Assembly: GCF_000834635.1 (NCBI RefSeq)
Contig: NZ_JXQV01000030.1
Span: 496,001 to 560,000 of the forward strand
Reading direction: 5' to 3'
DNA length: 64,000 nucleotides
From: Agrobacterium tumefaciens
GTDB taxonomy: Bacteria > Pseudomonadota > Alphaproteobacteria > Rhizobiales > Rhizobiaceae
In this document: in pieces, positions 29,706 to 40,080 of the stretch
How positions within the stretch are numbered: the stretch's first letter is position 1
Layout of the letters: each line of letters starts with the position of its first letter
Translations under genes and position numbers: made by a program
Notes under the pieces: model-generated
The model's input: the letters and a program-made list of their open reading frames with translations, nothing else
Database searches by the model: none
What the model was told of the DNA's origin: nothing

Positions 29706-30389
29706 TCAGAACTCGACGATCTTGCCTTCGCTCAATGTGACGCGGCGGTCCATGCGGCCAGCAAGCTCGTGGTTATGCGTGGCGATGAGGGCTGCGAGAC
29801 CTGACTGGCGGACCAGCGCCTCCAAGGCACCGAACACATAGGAGGCCGTTTCCGGGTCGAGGTTGCCGGTCGGTTCATCAGCCAGAAGCAGAAGTGGAGC
29901 GTTGGCGACCGCACGGGCAATTGCCACGCGCTGTTGCTCGCCACCCGACAGTTCCGATGGACGGTGATCGCCGCGATGGCCGATGCGCATATAATCCAGA
30001 AGCGCGCTGGCGCGCTCCTTGGCTTCAGCATGCGGCAGACCGGAGATGAGCTGCGGCATCATGATATTCTCAAGCGCAGTGAATTCCGGCAGGAGGTGGT
30101 GGAACTGGTAAACGAAGCCGATATCGCTGCGGCGGATGGATGTGCGCTCTTCGTCTGAAAGATTATCGCAAAGCCTGCCATTGATGGAAACCTCGCCAGC
30201 ATCCGGGTGTTCCAGAAGGCCAGCCAGATGCAGCAGGGTGGATTTGCCCGTGCCCGATGGTGCGACCAGCGCGACAATCTCTCCGCTTTTCAGCTCAAGA
30301 TCAGCATTCTTCAAAATGGAAAGGCTGTGTTCGCCCTGTCCGTAAGTCCGTTCCACGCCCTTGAGCCGCAACGCTGTTTTCTGTGCCAT
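29706..30389 (-). CDS. lolD: lipoprotein-releasing ABC transporter ATPase
   Basis: A 227-residue ABC ATPase that energises extraction of outer-membrane lipoproteins from the inner membrane. It has Walker [13 protein letters not shown] (an Ala in place of the usual leading Gly), signature [14 protein letters not shown] and Walker [14 protein letters not shown], plus the H-loop ATHNHELA. It is encoded 15 bp after the permease, so the two are co-translated. MacB-like ATPases are similar, but the pairing with the LolC/E-type permease fixes the call. Confidence 0.93.
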   Translation of the reverse strand: MAQKTALRLKGVERTYGQGEHSLSILKNADLELKSGEIVALVAPSGTGKSTLLHLAGLLEHPDAGEVSINGRLCDNLSDEERTSIRRSDIGFVYQFHHLLPEFTALENIMMPQLISGLPHAEAKERASALLDYMRIGHRGDHRPSELSGGEQQRVAIARAVANAPLLLLADEPTGNLDPETASYVFGALEALVRQSGLAALIATHNHELAGRMDRRVTLSEGKIVEF

Positions 30390-30404
30390 TGTATGATGCG
30401 GTCC

Positions 30405-31712
30405 TTATTCGTAACGCAGGGCCTGAACCGGGTCGAGCTTGGAGGCCCGCCAGGCCGGAAAGATCGTTGCCAGAAATGACAGTGTCAGCGCCATGATGAC
30501 CACGGTCATCGTCTCGCTGAATTCCATTTCTGCCGGAAGCTGGCTGAGGAAATAAAGCTGCGGGTCAAACAGAACCGTGCCCGAAATCCAAGAGAAGAAC
30601 TGCCGGATCGATTCCACGTTGAGACAGACGAGGACGCCAAGGCCGACGCCCGCGAATGTGCCAACAATACCGATGGCCGCGCCCGTCATGAAGAAAATCC
30701 GCATGATGGAGCCTGCGCTGGCACCCATGGTGCGCAGGATAGCGATGTCGCTGCCCTTATCCTTCACCAGCATGATGAGGCCGGAAATGATGTTAAGCGC
30801 CGCCACCAGCACGATGAGTGTCAGGATCATGAACATGACATTCCGCTCTACCTGAAGGGCGGAGAAGAACGTCTGGTTTCGCTGTCTCCAGTCGGTGATA
30901 TAGACCTGCCGTCCAGCCGCCGTTTCCACCAACGGCCTGATTCCATCCACATTATCCGGGTGGGTGACGAAGAGTTCGATGGACTGGACGATGCCTTCAG
31001 CGTTGAAATAGAGCTGCGCTTCAGACAGCGGCATGTAGATCATCGAGGCATCATATTCGGACATGCCGATTTCGAAGACGCCAGCGATCGTATAGGATTT
31101 GACGCGCGGATTAACACCCATCGGCGTCACGTCACCCTCTGGTGATATCAGCGTAATCTGGTCGCCAGCGGTAACACCGAGAGATGATGCAAGGCGGGAG
31201 CCGACGAGGACGCCCTGCCCTGACATGAAGCCGACGAGATCTCCGACCTTGATGTTGCCGGAGACTTCCTTGATCTTTTCGATGTCTTCGACGCGCACAC
31301 CGCGCACCAGCGCACCACTGCCAGCACCGCCGCGACCGGATGCGAGCGTCTGGCCTTCCACCAATGGCAGCGCCATGGTGACGCCAGGAACAGCGGCGAA
31401 TTTCTTCGTCAGCTCGTCATAGTCTTTCAAGGGCGCATCGATGGGCTGCACGATCATATGGCCGTTGATGCCGAGAATACGTGAAATCAGCTCAGTGCGG
31501 AAACCGTTCATAACCGCCATGACGATGATCAGCGTCGCAACGCCGAGCATGATGCCGACGAAGGAAAACCCTGCGATGACGGAGATAAACGCTTCCTTGC
31601 GGCGCGAGCGCAGGTAGCGCCAAGCCACCATGCGCTCGAAGGCCGAAAATGGCCGGGCGCCTTGGTCCTTTGCGGATGGGCCTGCACCGGTATCAGCCTC
31701 GGCTTTTGCCAT
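30405..31712 (-). CDS. lolC: lipoprotein-releasing ABC transporter permease (LolC/E family)
   Basis: A 435-residue permease. N-terminal PFSAFERMVAWRYLRSRRKE (~20-40) is the family entry motif, followed by one helix (~43-68), a large periplasmic domain (~70-285) and three C-terminal helices (~290-415), with FLATIFPAWRASKLDPVQALRYE at the end. Only one permease gene is present here, so the complex may be a homodimer of the LolF kind, as in several alphaproteobacteria, rather than a LolC-LolE heterodimer. It is 20 bp after proS. Confidence 0.92.
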   Translation of the reverse strand: MAKAEADTGAGPSAKDQGARPFSAFERMVAWRYLRSRRKEAFISVIAGFSFVGIMLGVATLIIVMAVMNGFRTELISRILGINGHMIVQPIDAPLKDYDELTKKFAAVPGVTMALPLVEGQTLASGRGGAGSGALVRGVRVEDIEKIKEVSGNIKVGDLVGFMSGQGVLVGSRLASSLGVTAGDQITLISPEGDVTPMGVNPRVKSYTIAGVFEIGMSEYDASMIYMPLSEAQLYFNAEGIVQSIELFVTHPDNVDGIRPLVETAAGRQVYITDWRQRNQTFFSALQVERNVMFMILTLIVLVAALNIISGLIMLVKDKGSDIAILRTMGASAGSIMRIFFMTGAAIGIVGTFAGVGLGVLVCLNVESIRQFFSWISGTVLFDPQLYFLSQLPAEMEFSETMTVVIMALTLSFLATIFPAWRASKLDPVQALRYE

Positions 31713-31732
31713 GTCTTCTCCTTGTTGGCTTC

Positions 31733-33055
31733 TCAGCCAAGTACCCTGTTCATTGCCGCTTCAACGGTCACGGTTTCGCGTGCGCCGGTCTTGCGGGTCT
31801 TAACTTCAACTTCACCAGCCGCGACGCTGCGTGGACCGACGATGATCTGCATCGGCACGCCGATGAGGTCAGCCGTCGCAAATTTCTGGCCAGCGCGATC
31901 GTCCGTGTCGTCGTAGAGAACATCCTTGCCGGCGTTGCTCAGCGAATAATACAGCTTCTCACACGCTGCATCACACGAGGCATCTCCAGCCTTCATGTTG
32001 ATAATGACGACATCGAACGGAGCAACCGATTCTGGCCAGATGATTCCGTTCTCATCATGCGATGCTTCAATGATGGCGGGAACAAGGCGTGTAGGGCCAA
32101 TGCCATAGGAACCCATGTGGACAAGGTGTTCCTTCCCATCTGGCCCCTGCACTTTCGCACCCATCGGCTCGGAATATTTCGTGCCGAAATAGAAGATGTG
32201 ACCGACTTCGATACCGCGCGCCGAAAGACGCTCGCCTTCGGGAATGGCGTTGAATGCGGCTTCATCATGCATTTCAGATGTCGCGGCGTAGTCAGTTGTC
32301 CACTCGTTGAAGACGCCCTGCAAGCCATCGACATCGTCAAAATTCGTATCGTCAGACGGAATGCCACGATCTAGGAAGCTCTTGTGGCAGAATACCTCGG
32401 ACTCGCCCGTATCGGCCAGAATGATGAATTCATGGCTGTGATTGCCGCCAATCGGGCCGGTATCAGCCCGCATCGGAATGGCGCGCAGGCCAAGACGAGA
32501 GAAGGTGCGCAGGTAAGCCGTGAACATCTTGTTATAAGAATGGATCGCGTCTTCCTTGGTCAGATCGAAGGAATAGGCATCCTTCATCAGGAATTCACGC
32601 GAGCGCATCGTGCCGAAACGCGGACGCACCTCGTCACGGAACTTGAGCTGAATGTGATAGAGGTTCAGCGGCAGGGTCTTGTAGGACTTCACATAGGACC
32701 GGAAGATGTCCGTGATCATCTCTTCATTGGTCGGGCCGTAAAGCATCTGACGATCCTGACGGTCCTTGATGCGCAGCATTTCCTTGCCGTAATCATCGTA
32801 GCGACCGCTTTCCTGCCACAACTCCGCTGTCTGAAGCGTCGGCATCAGAAGTTCGATGGCGCCGGAGCGATCCTGCTCTTCCCGCACGATCTTGTTGACC
32901 TTATCCAGAACGCGCTTGCCAAGCGGCAGCCAGGAGTAGATGCCCTGGCTTTGCTGGCGAACCATGCCCGCACGCAACATAAGGCGGTGCGAGACAATCT
33001 CGGCTTCCTTGGGGTTTTCCTTGAGTATGGGCAAAAAATAACGGCTGAGACGCAT
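31733..33055 (-). CDS. proS: prolyl-tRNA synthetase, short bacterial type
   Basis: Charges tRNA-Pro. The 440-residue class II enzyme starts [19 protein letters not shown] at 33055; an ATG 12 bp earlier is also possible. Motif 2 is the region around [25 protein letters not shown], and motif 3 is [23 protein letters not shown]. At 440 residues against ~570 in E. coli it lacks the ~180-residue editing insertion, the usual form in Rhizobiales, where mis-charged Ala-tRNA-Pro must be cleared by a separate trans-editing factor. It is the first gene of a proS-lolC-lolD unit. Confidence 0.96.
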   Translation of the reverse strand: MRLSRYFLPILKENPKEAEIVSHRLMLRAGMVRQQSQGIYSWLPLGKRVLDKVNKIVREEQDRSGAIELLMPTLQTAELWQESGRYDDYGKEMLRIKDRQDRQMLYGPTNEEMITDIFRSYVKSYKTLPLNLYHIQLKFRDEVRPRFGTMRSREFLMKDAYSFDLTKEDAIHSYNKMFTAYLRTFSRLGLRAIPMRADTGPIGGNHSHEFIILADTGESEVFCHKSFLDRGIPSDDTNFDDVDGLQGVFNEWTTDYAATSEMHDEAAFNAIPEGERLSARGIEVGHIFYFGTKYSEPMGAKVQGPDGKEHLVHMGSYGIGPTRLVPAIIEASHDENGIIWPESVAPFDVVIINMKAGDASCDAACEKLYYSLSNAGKDVLYDDTDDRAGQKFATADLIGVPMQIIVGPRSVAAGEVEVKTRKTGARETVTVEAAMNRVLG

Positions 33056-33439
33056 GGTGGATTCCATTTTGTGACGAAGCCTCGCATTTACGCGGGAATC
33101 GCCGGAATAACGGGATATTTGCGCCGTACATAGCGGTTTCCGAACCAGAAGGAAACCCGCACACCAAGGTCTTGACGCCACCAAACTCCGAGTTCTGCCA
33201 GCGTTTTCAAGAGATCGTACACACATGTTGAAAAAACGGAATTTCAGCCCTGCAAAAGCCCCTGACAAACCCAATTCGTGTCAGTTTTACGACAGCTTTT
33301 AGACAGATTTCGCCTCTGATCGGCCACAGGAGGAATAATTTTGCCCCGTACATGCGACATATCGCGCCAGGAGGATTTTTTTGCCGACTGTAACAAATTT
33401 ACAAAAAAATCGGATGACAAGGTCTAATGTTTGGGCTAG

Positions 33440-33597
33440 TTTCAGCTCACAAAAGAGGCAGGGAGTTTAAATTCTTGTCTATTTCGCGGTCAGTCTTGGG
33501 AGGATGAGATCTTAGGCGCGTTCATTCGCTGCCCCGGCAACGGTTACAGATCACGCGAAACTGAAAAACAAGGCTGAAAAGCCTTGTTTTTTTTTGC
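33440..33597 (+). ncRNA. candidate small RNA ending in a strong intrinsic terminator
   Basis: The hairpin at 33565-33595 terminates + strand transcription, but no + strand gene precedes it within 400 bp apart from proS, which runs the other way. Upstream, TTTCGCG (33482-33488) can pair with CGCGAAA (33554-33560), enclosing a ~65-nt arm, so the ~160-nt segment looks structured. The 5' end is approximate. Alphaproteobacterial chromosomes carry families of trans-acting sRNAs in such spacers; I recall one near proS in Sinorhizobium but cannot verify it here. A short peptide gene is an alternative. Confidence 0.4.
33565..33597 (+). terminator. strong intrinsic terminator in the proS-DUF1467 spacer
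   Basis: AAAACAAGGC pairs with GCCTTGTTTT around a TGAAAA loop, followed by a run of nine Ts. It points along the + strand, while the flanking genes proS and the DUF1467 gene both run on the minus strand. Confidence 0.85.
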
Positions 33598-33714
33598 TTT
33601 TTTGCCAACGCAGCAAATCGGGGCAATTAATCAAGGCAAATCTGTGATTGTCAATTTGCAGTTTAGCTGTGTGAGGCTGTATGCCGTCTCTACATGACAG
33701 CGCGATGACAGAAA

Positions 33715-33984
33715 TCAGTCATAAACCGGGATAATGCGTGGCAAGTCATCCATGGTGAAGCCGAAATACCAGGTGACCGCATACCAGATTGCACAGACTG
33801 CCAGAGAAATCAGTGTTGTCAGCAGAACGATCTTCCCACCGCGAAAGCGGGCGGGTGCACTGGCAACGGTGCCGAGCGCAACATTGCCGTCGTCAGACTG
33901 TGTGCGCAGTCCAATTGGCAGGACCACGAACAGGATGGTCCACCAGACGATGAAAAAGACGGCAAAGGCCGAAATCCACTGCAT
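33715..33984 (-). CDS. DUF1467 family membrane protein
   Basis: An 89-residue protein with two hydrophobic helices (~3-24 and ~50-72) joined by a short loop with SDDGNVALGTVASAPARFRG. This is the DUF1467 pattern, a small inner-membrane family of alphaproteobacteria without known function, often next to mce and rnj as here. It is the last gene of the birA-rnj-mce-DUF1467 series. Confidence 0.82.
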   Translation of the reverse strand: MQWISAFAVFFIVWWTILFVVLPIGLRTQSDDGNVALGTVASAPARFRGGKIVLLTTLISLAVCAIWYAVTWYFGFTMDDLPRIIPVYD

Positions 33985-34045
33985 GCACTCATCCCCCTGC
34001 GTCGTCTGACGCCTTTACCGATTCAGATCAAACCCGCTTTGGGTT

Positions 34046-34450
34046 TCAGATCTGTTCAAGCTCTATCAATGTACCGAAAAAATCCTTCGGGTGAAGAAAA
34101 AGCACCGGCTTTCCGTGGGCGCCGATCTTCGGCTCTCCATCCCCTAACACACGCGCACCCTCTGCCTTGAGGTGATCGCGCGCGGCGATGATATCTTCCA
34201 CTTCATAGCAGATATGGTGCATTCCGCCCGATGGGTTCTTTTCGAGAAACGCCGCAATGGGCGATTTTTCACCCAACGGTTCCAGCAATTCCACCTTGGT
34301 ATTGGGAAGCTCTACGAACACAACCTTCACGCCATGTTCCGGCAAAGGCTGGGACTGCGAAACCGCAGCCCCCAGCGTGTCACGATAGGTGGAAACTGCC
34401 GCAGCCAGATCCGGCACGGCAATTGCGATATGGTTGATACGACCAAGCAT
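34046..34450 (-). CDS. mce: methylmalonyl-CoA epimerase
   Basis: A 134-residue VOC-fold enzyme that interconverts (2R)- and (2S)-methylmalonyl-CoA. It begins MLGRINHIAIAVPDLAAAV, with the metal-binding His, and has the second metal site in GGMHHICYEV and the closing FLHPKDFFGTLIELEQ. The length matches the family (~135). A good GGAAGGG ribosome-binding site lies just upstream. A generic glyoxalase is the alternative, but the HxxxxV...PKD pattern favours the epimerase. Confidence 0.88.
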   Translation of the reverse strand: MLGRINHIAIAVPDLAAAVSTYRDTLGAAVSQSQPLPEHGVKVVFVELPNTKVELLEPLGEKSPIAAFLEKNPSGGMHHICYEVEDIIAARDHLKAEGARVLGDGEPKIGAHGKPVLFLHPKDFFGTLIELEQI

Positions 34451-34480
34451 GCTTACCCTTCCAAATAGCTGCGACCAACC

Positions 34481-36148
34481 TTAAACCTTGGTGACGAACA
34501 CCGTGACGATGGGCTTCTTGCCCCAGACCTGATTGGCGGCGGCGCGAACGGCACGACGCACCGATTCCTGCACCATATTCAAATCCTTGCGGCGCGCCCT
34601 CGGAATGCTTTCGACCGCACCCAGCACGGCGTCATAGAGCGTGTCTTCCATGGCTTCGCCTTCATCATCGAATTCCGGCAGGCCGAATGGAATAACATCG
34701 GGATCGCCCAGGAAATCATAGCGGCTGTCCAGCAGGACATTGATGGAGACGTGACCGGCGAAGGAGAGCTTGCGACGATCGCCAATGCCCATTGCTTCGA
34801 AATCGCCTAGCAAACGGCCATCCTTGAAGATACGGCCATGCGGCGCATCATCGATAACCTCAGCAGGACCGGGAGCGAGACGCAGGATGTTGCCGTTCCG
34901 GACCTTCGGAACCTGTCCGATGCCAGCCTGCTCTGCCAGCTCCTTCTGCGCCACCAAATGCGCGGCTTCACCATGGACCGGAACCAGAATCTGCGGCTTG
35001 ACCCACTCATACATCTGCAAGATTTCGCTGCGGCGTGGGTGGCCGGACACGTGAACCAACGCTTCATTATCCGTGATGATGTGAACGCCCTGCTCGATCA
35101 GGCCATTCTTGATGTCCTGAATGCCTTTTTCATTGCCTGGAATGGCGCGGGATGAAAACACCACCGTATCGCCAGCAGCCAAGGCAACATTACGCATCTC
35201 ATCGCGAGAAAGCTTTGCAAGCGCCGCACGCGCTTCGCCCTGAGAGCCGGTCAGGATAATGACGACCTTGTTGCGCGGAATATAACCGAATTCGTCTTCC
35301 GCGAGGAAAGGCTTGATGCCTTCCATGATGCCGAGATCCTGCGAAACATTGACCACCCGCTTTAGCGAACTGCCGAGCAGCAATACTTCACGCCCCGCAC
35401 GTTCTGCCGCCTGCGCAATCGAGCGAATGCGCCCGACATTGGACGAGAAGGTGGTGACCGCGACGCGACCCTCGGCATTTTCGATGATCTGACGCAGACC
35501 TTCGGAGACCTGCTCTTCGGAAGGAGAGACACCATCGCGCAGCGCGTTGGTGCTATCGCACATCATGGCCAGAACGCCTTCTTCACCGATGGCTCGGAAG
35601 CGTGCTTCATCGGTAAACGGTCCGAGCGATGGCGCGTGGTCTATCTTCCAGTCGCCCGTATGCACGGCATTGCCGAGCGGCGTGCGGATGACGAGCGACA
35701 TCGGCTCAGGAATGGAGTGGTTGACGCCGACAGCTTCGATCTCGAATGGACCGACATTGATACGATCACCCGCCTTGAACGGCGTGATGGGAATCTCGGC
35801 GCGGGTCCCCTCATAGTTGCGCTTGGCTTCCAGCATGCCAGCGGTGAATCCCGATGCGTAGACCGGCACTTTGAGGCTAGGCCAGAGATCATTCAGCGCA
35901 CCATAGTGGTCTTCATGCGCGTGCGTGATGATGATGGCCTTGAGATTTGCAAGCTGCGCTTCGATGAAGCTGATATCGGGCAGCACGAGATCGATGCCTG
36001 GCAGGTCAAGCCCGGCAAAGGTTACGCCGCAATCCACCATGATCCACTGACGCTTGGACGCCGGACCATAGCCATAGAGCGCCAGGTTCATGCCAATTTC
36101 GCCGACGCCGCCCAGCGGCAGGAATACGAATTCGTCTTTTGTCGTCAT
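34481..36148 (-). CDS. rnj: ribonuclease J
   Basis: A 555-residue metallo-beta-lactamase/beta-CASP nuclease, 5'-3' exo- and endonuclease, central to rRNA maturation and mRNA decay in rhizobia. The metal site is HAHEDHYGAL (HxHxDH) with later ligands around VHTGDWKIDH and MCDSTNA; the beta-CASP part has LTGSQGEARAAL and HVSGHPRRSE. Start ATG 36148 (MTTKDEFVFLPLGG) begins at the domain edge; the longer frame to 36217 is not supported. It is downstream of birA and followed by mce. Confidence 0.94.
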   Translation of the reverse strand: MTTKDEFVFLPLGGVGEIGMNLALYGYGPASKRQWIMVDCGVTFAGLDLPGIDLVLPDISFIEAQLANLKAIIITHAHEDHYGALNDLWPSLKVPVYASGFTAGMLEAKRNYEGTRAEIPITPFKAGDRINVGPFEIEAVGVNHSIPEPMSLVIRTPLGNAVHTGDWKIDHAPSLGPFTDEARFRAIGEEGVLAMMCDSTNALRDGVSPSEEQVSEGLRQIIENAEGRVAVTTFSSNVGRIRSIAQAAERAGREVLLLGSSLKRVVNVSQDLGIMEGIKPFLAEDEFGYIPRNKVVIILTGSQGEARAALAKLSRDEMRNVALAAGDTVVFSSRAIPGNEKGIQDIKNGLIEQGVHIITDNEALVHVSGHPRRSEILQMYEWVKPQILVPVHGEAAHLVAQKELAEQAGIGQVPKVRNGNILRLAPGPAEVIDDAPHGRIFKDGRLLGDFEAMGIGDRRKLSFAGHVSINVLLDSRYDFLGDPDVIPFGLPEFDDEGEAMEDTLYDAVLGAVESIPRARRKDLNMVQESVRRAVRAAANQVWGKKPIVTVFVTKV

Positions 36149-36340
36149 TACTGTGTTCGTCCAATCATGCCTGGCACCGCCACGTGCAAGGACGTGTGAG
36201 AGCGAAGCGATAAGCATCGGTTTTCATCAATCACACCGAGATGGCCGATGCGTGGCCAAGCGGGCGCCCTGCATTTACCGAGCAGCAGGAATGCTCCAGA
36301 TTACAATGTCGAACCTCGGCGCTTTAACGCACCGTGCAGT

Positions 36341-37111
36341 TCAACCGAAAAACACGTCGCCAGCGGCGATGGCGCGGGTAGGACCGCCATCTTCTTCCAG
36401 CAGCAGAAAACCCTTATCATCAATTCCGGCAAAACGCCCGTGGATAGAACGATCCGGCAAATTGACTGTGATCGGCTCTCCGATGCCACAGGCCGCAGCA
36501 CGCCACTGGCGCATGACATCTGCCACGCCCTGCCCACGGTTCCACATCTGCAAGATATGCGCCGCCTCACGGAAAAGATGGGCAAAAAGCTCATCCGGGC
36601 CGCATGTTGCACCGTGTTCACCAAGGCGCGTAACGGGATAAGCCGGATCTGCGGGCATATGGGCGATATTGATGCCGATGCCAATGACGAGCGCTGAGCG
36701 CCCATCCGGCAATGTCTCCGCTTCCATCAAAATGCCGCAGGTTTTCTTCCGGCCAATGAGAATATCGTTCGGCCATTTAATCTCGAGTCGTGCAGACCCA
36801 ACTGGTAGCACCGAGCCCACAGCACGATAAACCGCCAGCGCGAAGGCCAGCGGCAGAGAGCCAATATGCTCCATGGGAGCCGCATCAATGAGAAGAAGGG
36901 AGGCATAGAGATTGCCGGGCTCTGACACCCATGGTCTGCCTCGGCGGCCGCGCCCGCCGGTCTGCCGGATGGCGGTAATCCAGAGATTGCCGCCATCACC
37001 TGCCCTTGCCCGGGCAAAACACTCTATATTGGTTGATGACGTTTCCGCCACCGCCTCGTGCCGGAAGTCATCCAATGACACCCGGCCCGTTTTCATGCGT
37101 GTGTCGCTCAA
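36341..37111 (-). CDS. birA: biotin--[acetyl-CoA carboxylase] ligase, monofunctional
   Basis: Attaches biotin to the biotin carboxyl carrier protein. The 256-residue protein starts directly with the ligase domain: [16 protein letters not shown], the [21 protein letters not shown] adenylate-binding loop, [20 protein letters not shown] and a C-terminal SH3-like cap. It lacks the N-terminal winged helix of E. coli BirA, so it is a non-repressor class I enzyme. It overlaps nuoN by 4 bp, so its expression is tied to the end of the nuo operon. Confidence 0.93.
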   Translation of the reverse strand: MSDTRMKTGRVSLDDFRHEAVAETSSTNIECFARARAGDGGNLWITAIRQTGGRGRRGRPWVSEPGNLYASLLLIDAAPMEHIGSLPLAFALAVYRAVGSVLPVGSARLEIKWPNDILIGRKKTCGILMEAETLPDGRSALVIGIGINIAHMPADPAYPVTRLGEHGATCGPDELFAHLFREAAHILQMWNRGQGVADVMRQWRAAACGIGEPITVNLPDRSIHGRFAGIDDKGFLLLEEDGGPTRAIAAGDVFFG

Positions 37112-38550
37112 AAGAACGTCTTTGCTGCAGCGCTTACCGCGTTGCCCAGCATACCGCCGAAGAGAATGAAGCCGAGCACAAAGAGGCCAGAGAGCGCGTA
37201 AACGACACGCAGTTCAATCGCTGCCTTTTCAAAGCCACCCTTGGCTTCATCAAACCACATGACCTTGACGATGCGCAGATAGTAATAGGCACCGACAACC
37301 GAAGCGATAACACCGATGACGGCCAGCGGATAAAGATGTGCTTCGATGGCTGCCAGGAACACATAGTATTTTCCGAAGAAGCCGGCCAGCGGCGGAATGC
37401 CTGCGAGCGAGAACATCATGATGGTCATGACCAGCGCCATGATCGGATTGGACGACGCAAGGCCTGCGAGATCATTGATGTCTTCGACATTGCCAATGTC
37501 CTTGCGGCGCATGGCAAGAATGCAGGCGAAGGTACCAAGCGTCATGCCCATGTAAACCGCCATGTAAAGCAGCACGCCAGCAACGCCAGCCTCGCTGCCA
37601 GCCGCTAGGCCAACAAGCGCATAACCCATATGACTGATGGAGGAATAGGCCATCAGACGCTTGATGTTGCGCTGGCCAATTGCCGCGAAGGCACCGAGCA
37701 GCATGGACGCGATCGAGATGAAAACGACGATCTGCTGCCAATCCGCAAAGACAGGCTGGAACGCATCAATCACGATACGGACCAGGATAGCCATCGCGCC
37801 GACCTTTGGCGCAGCAGCCAGGAAGGCCGTAACGGTCGTTGGTGCACCCTCATAAACATCGGGCGTCCACATGTGGAATGGAACCGCAGAAATCTTGAAT
37901 GCAAGACCAGCAAGCACGAAGACCAGACCGAAGACGAGACCGAGCGAGCGTGTCTCAGACGAGAGAACGGCCGCAATTTCATTGAAGCCGGTATTGCCGG
38001 TGAAGCCATAGACCAGCGACATGCCGTAGAGCAACATACCGGAAGACAGTGCACCCAGGACGAAGTACTTCAGACCCGCCTCTGTGGAGCGCAGGCTTTC
38101 GCGGTTGATGGCACAGATGACGTAGAGCGCAAGCGACTGGAGCTCCAGCGCCATGTAGAGCGAGATCAGGTTATTGGCCGAAATCATCAGGAGGATGCCG
38201 AGCGTTGCAAGAACCAGCAACACCGGGAATTCGAAGCGCCCGATAGGCTCGACCCGGCTATGGCCGACAGACAGGATCATGGCGACAATGGCACCGATCA
38301 GTGCCAGGATCTTCATGAAATTGCCGAAGGCATCGGCCACATAAACACCGCCGAAGGCTAAGCCATTCGCCGGTGCAAAGATGATCCACAGACCAACGGC
38401 GACCAGCAATGCTACGGCAAGTCCCGTAACCGTGTTGGTCGACTTGTCCCCGGAAAAGACCCCAATCATGAGCAGCACCAGAGCGCCGACCGCAAGGATC
38501 AGCTCGGGCGTCGCAATGCGCAGACTGGCAAAAAGAATTTCAGCGGTCAT
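37108..38550 (-). CDS. nuoN: NADH-quinone oxidoreductase subunit N
   Basis: An antiporter-like membrane subunit of complex I, 480 residues and ~14 helices. It has the proton-channel segment with [17 protein letters not shown] and [20 protein letters not shown] (lysine channel region), then [14 protein letters not shown]. It is the last nuo gene, 18 bp after nuoM, and its stop overlaps birA. Confidence 0.96.
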   Translation of the reverse strand: MTAEILFASLRIATPELILAVGALVLLMIGVFSGDKSTNTVTGLAVALLVAVGLWIIFAPANGLAFGGVYVADAFGNFMKILALIGAIVAMILSVGHSRVEPIGRFEFPVLLVLATLGILLMISANNLISLYMALELQSLALYVICAINRESLRSTEAGLKYFVLGALSSGMLLYGMSLVYGFTGNTGFNEIAAVLSSETRSLGLVFGLVFVLAGLAFKISAVPFHMWTPDVYEGAPTTVTAFLAAAPKVGAMAILVRIVIDAFQPVFADWQQIVVFISIASMLLGAFAAIGQRNIKRLMAYSSISHMGYALVGLAAGSEAGVAGVLLYMAVYMGMTLGTFACILAMRRKDIGNVEDINDLAGLASSNPIMALVMTIMMFSLAGIPPLAGFFGKYYVFLAAIEAHLYPLAVIGVIASVVGAYYYLRIVKVMWFDEAKGGFEKAAIELRVVYALSGLFVLGFILFGGMLGNAVSAAAKTFF

Positions 38551-38568
38551 GTCCTACGGGTCCTGTCG

Positions 38569-40080
38569 TCAGTTCAGAGAAAGCGCAACATTCTGCGCTG
38601 CCTGCAATGCGGCCGTATAATTATTGATCAAAAGGTCCACCGACGCTGCCGTAGCATCAAAAACCGGTGCCGGATAGACGCCGAAGAAGATCGTCAGCGC
38701 CACCAGCGGATACAGCATAAGCTTTTCGCGTGTCGAAAGGTCGAGCATGGCCTTCAGGCTTTCCTTCTCCAGCGCACCGAAGATGACGCGGCGGTAGAGC
38801 CACAGCGCATAAGACGCAGAAAGGATGACGCCAGTTGCGGCAAACAGTGCGACCCAGGTATTGGCCCGGAACACGCCGATGATGGTCAGGAATTCACCCA
38901 CGAAGCCTGATGTGCCCGGCAGACCGACATTGGCCATGGTGAAGACCATGAAGGCAACCGCATATTTCGGCATGTTGTTGACGAGACCGCCGTAAGCGGA
39001 AATCTCGCGGGTGTGCAGCCGGTCATAGACCACGCCTACGCAAAGGAAAAGCGCGCCCGAGACGATACCATGCGACAGCATCTGGAAGATCGCACCCTGC
39101 ACGCCCTGAACATTGGCCGCAAAGATACCCATCGTAACGTAACCCATATGGGCAACAGACGAATAGGCGATCAGCTTCTTGATGTCGTCCTGCATCATCG
39201 CAACCAGGGAGGTGTAGATGATGGCGATGACAGACAGAGTGAAGACGAACGGCGCGAAGTAATCCGATGCAATCGGGAACATGGAAAGCGAGAAGCGGAT
39301 GAAACCATAACCGCCAAGCTTCAGCATGACACCCGCCAGAATGACGGAACCAGCGGTCGGTGCCTGAACGTGGGCATCCGGAAGCCAGGTGTGGACAGGC
39401 CACATCGGCATCTTCACCGCAAAGGCTGCGAAACAGGCAAGCCAGAGCCACGTCTGCATGCCAGCCGGAAAGCCGTGCTTCAACAGCAACGTCATATCCG
39501 TGGTGCCAGCCTGCCAGTACATCGCCATGATCGCGAGCATCGTCAGAACCGAGCCGAGAAGCGTATAGAGGAAGAACTTATAGGATGCGTAGACGCGATC
39601 CTTGCCGCCCCAGACGCCGATGATGATGAACATCGGTATCAGAGTCGCTTCGAAGAACACGTAAAACAGAACCGTATCCAGCGCGACAAAAACGCCGATC
39701 ATCACGACTTCCAAAAGCAGGAAGGCGATCATGTATTCCTTGATACGCTTCTCAATCGAATTCCAGCTGGCCAGAATGCAAAAGGGCATCAGGAATGTCG
39801 TCAGGATCACAAAGAGCATCGAGATGCCATCGACGCCCAGATGATAGGCAGCGAGATCACCGAACCAGGCATGCTTCTCGATCATCTGGAAGCCCGGGTT
39901 CGAATTGTCGAAACCGATCCAGATGAACAGAGATACGACGAAGGTAAATACAGTCGTCAGCAGCGATACATTGAGGACGTTGCGGCGGCCGAAGGGACCA
40001 TTCGCATTCGTCAGAAGCAAGAGCACCACGCCGACGAGCGGCAAAAAGGTGACCGTTGAAAGAATAGGCCAATCGGTCAT
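38569..40080 (-). CDS. nuoM: NADH-quinone oxidoreductase subunit M
   Basis: A 503-residue proton-pumping antiporter-like subunit with ~14 helices; diagnostic segments are [20 protein letters not shown] and [18 protein letters not shown]. Its ATG overlaps the nuoL stop by one base. A long open frame on the opposite strand is a codon-bias shadow. Confidence 0.96.
   Translation of the reverse strand: MTDWPILSTVTFLPLVGVVLLLLTNANGPFGRRNVLNVSLLTTVFTFVVSLFIWIGFDNSNPGFQMIEKHAWFGDLAAYHLGVDGISMLFVILTTFLMPFCILASWNSIEKRIKEYMIAFLLLEVVMIGVFVALDTVLFYVFFEATLIPMFIIIGVWGGKDRVYASYKFFLYTLLGSVLTMLAIMAMYWQAGTTDMTLLLKHGFPAGMQTWLWLACFAAFAVKMPMWPVHTWLPDAHVQAPTAGSVILAGVMLKLGGYGFIRFSLSMFPIASDYFAPFVFTLSVIAIIYTSLVAMMQDDIKKLIAYSSVAHMGYVTMGIFAANVQGVQGAIFQMLSHGIVSGALFLCVGVVYDRLHTREISAYGGLVNNMPKYAVAFMVFTMANVGLPGTSGFVGEFLTIIGVFRANTWVALFAATGVILSASYALWLYRRVIFGALEKESLKAMLDLSTREKLMLYPLVALTIFFGVYPAPVFDATAASVDLLINNYTAALQAAQNVALSLN

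Larger units (their letters stand above)
33275..33714. other. 440-bp spacer between proS and the DUF1467 gene
   Basis: A long AT-rich spacer for this genome. It contains two AGGAGG ribosome-binding-like boxes (33328-33333 and 33369-33374), each followed by a TTG, and a terminator-like hairpin at 33565-33595. The pieces I can support, a candidate ncRNA and its terminator, are listed separately. Confidence 0.55.
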
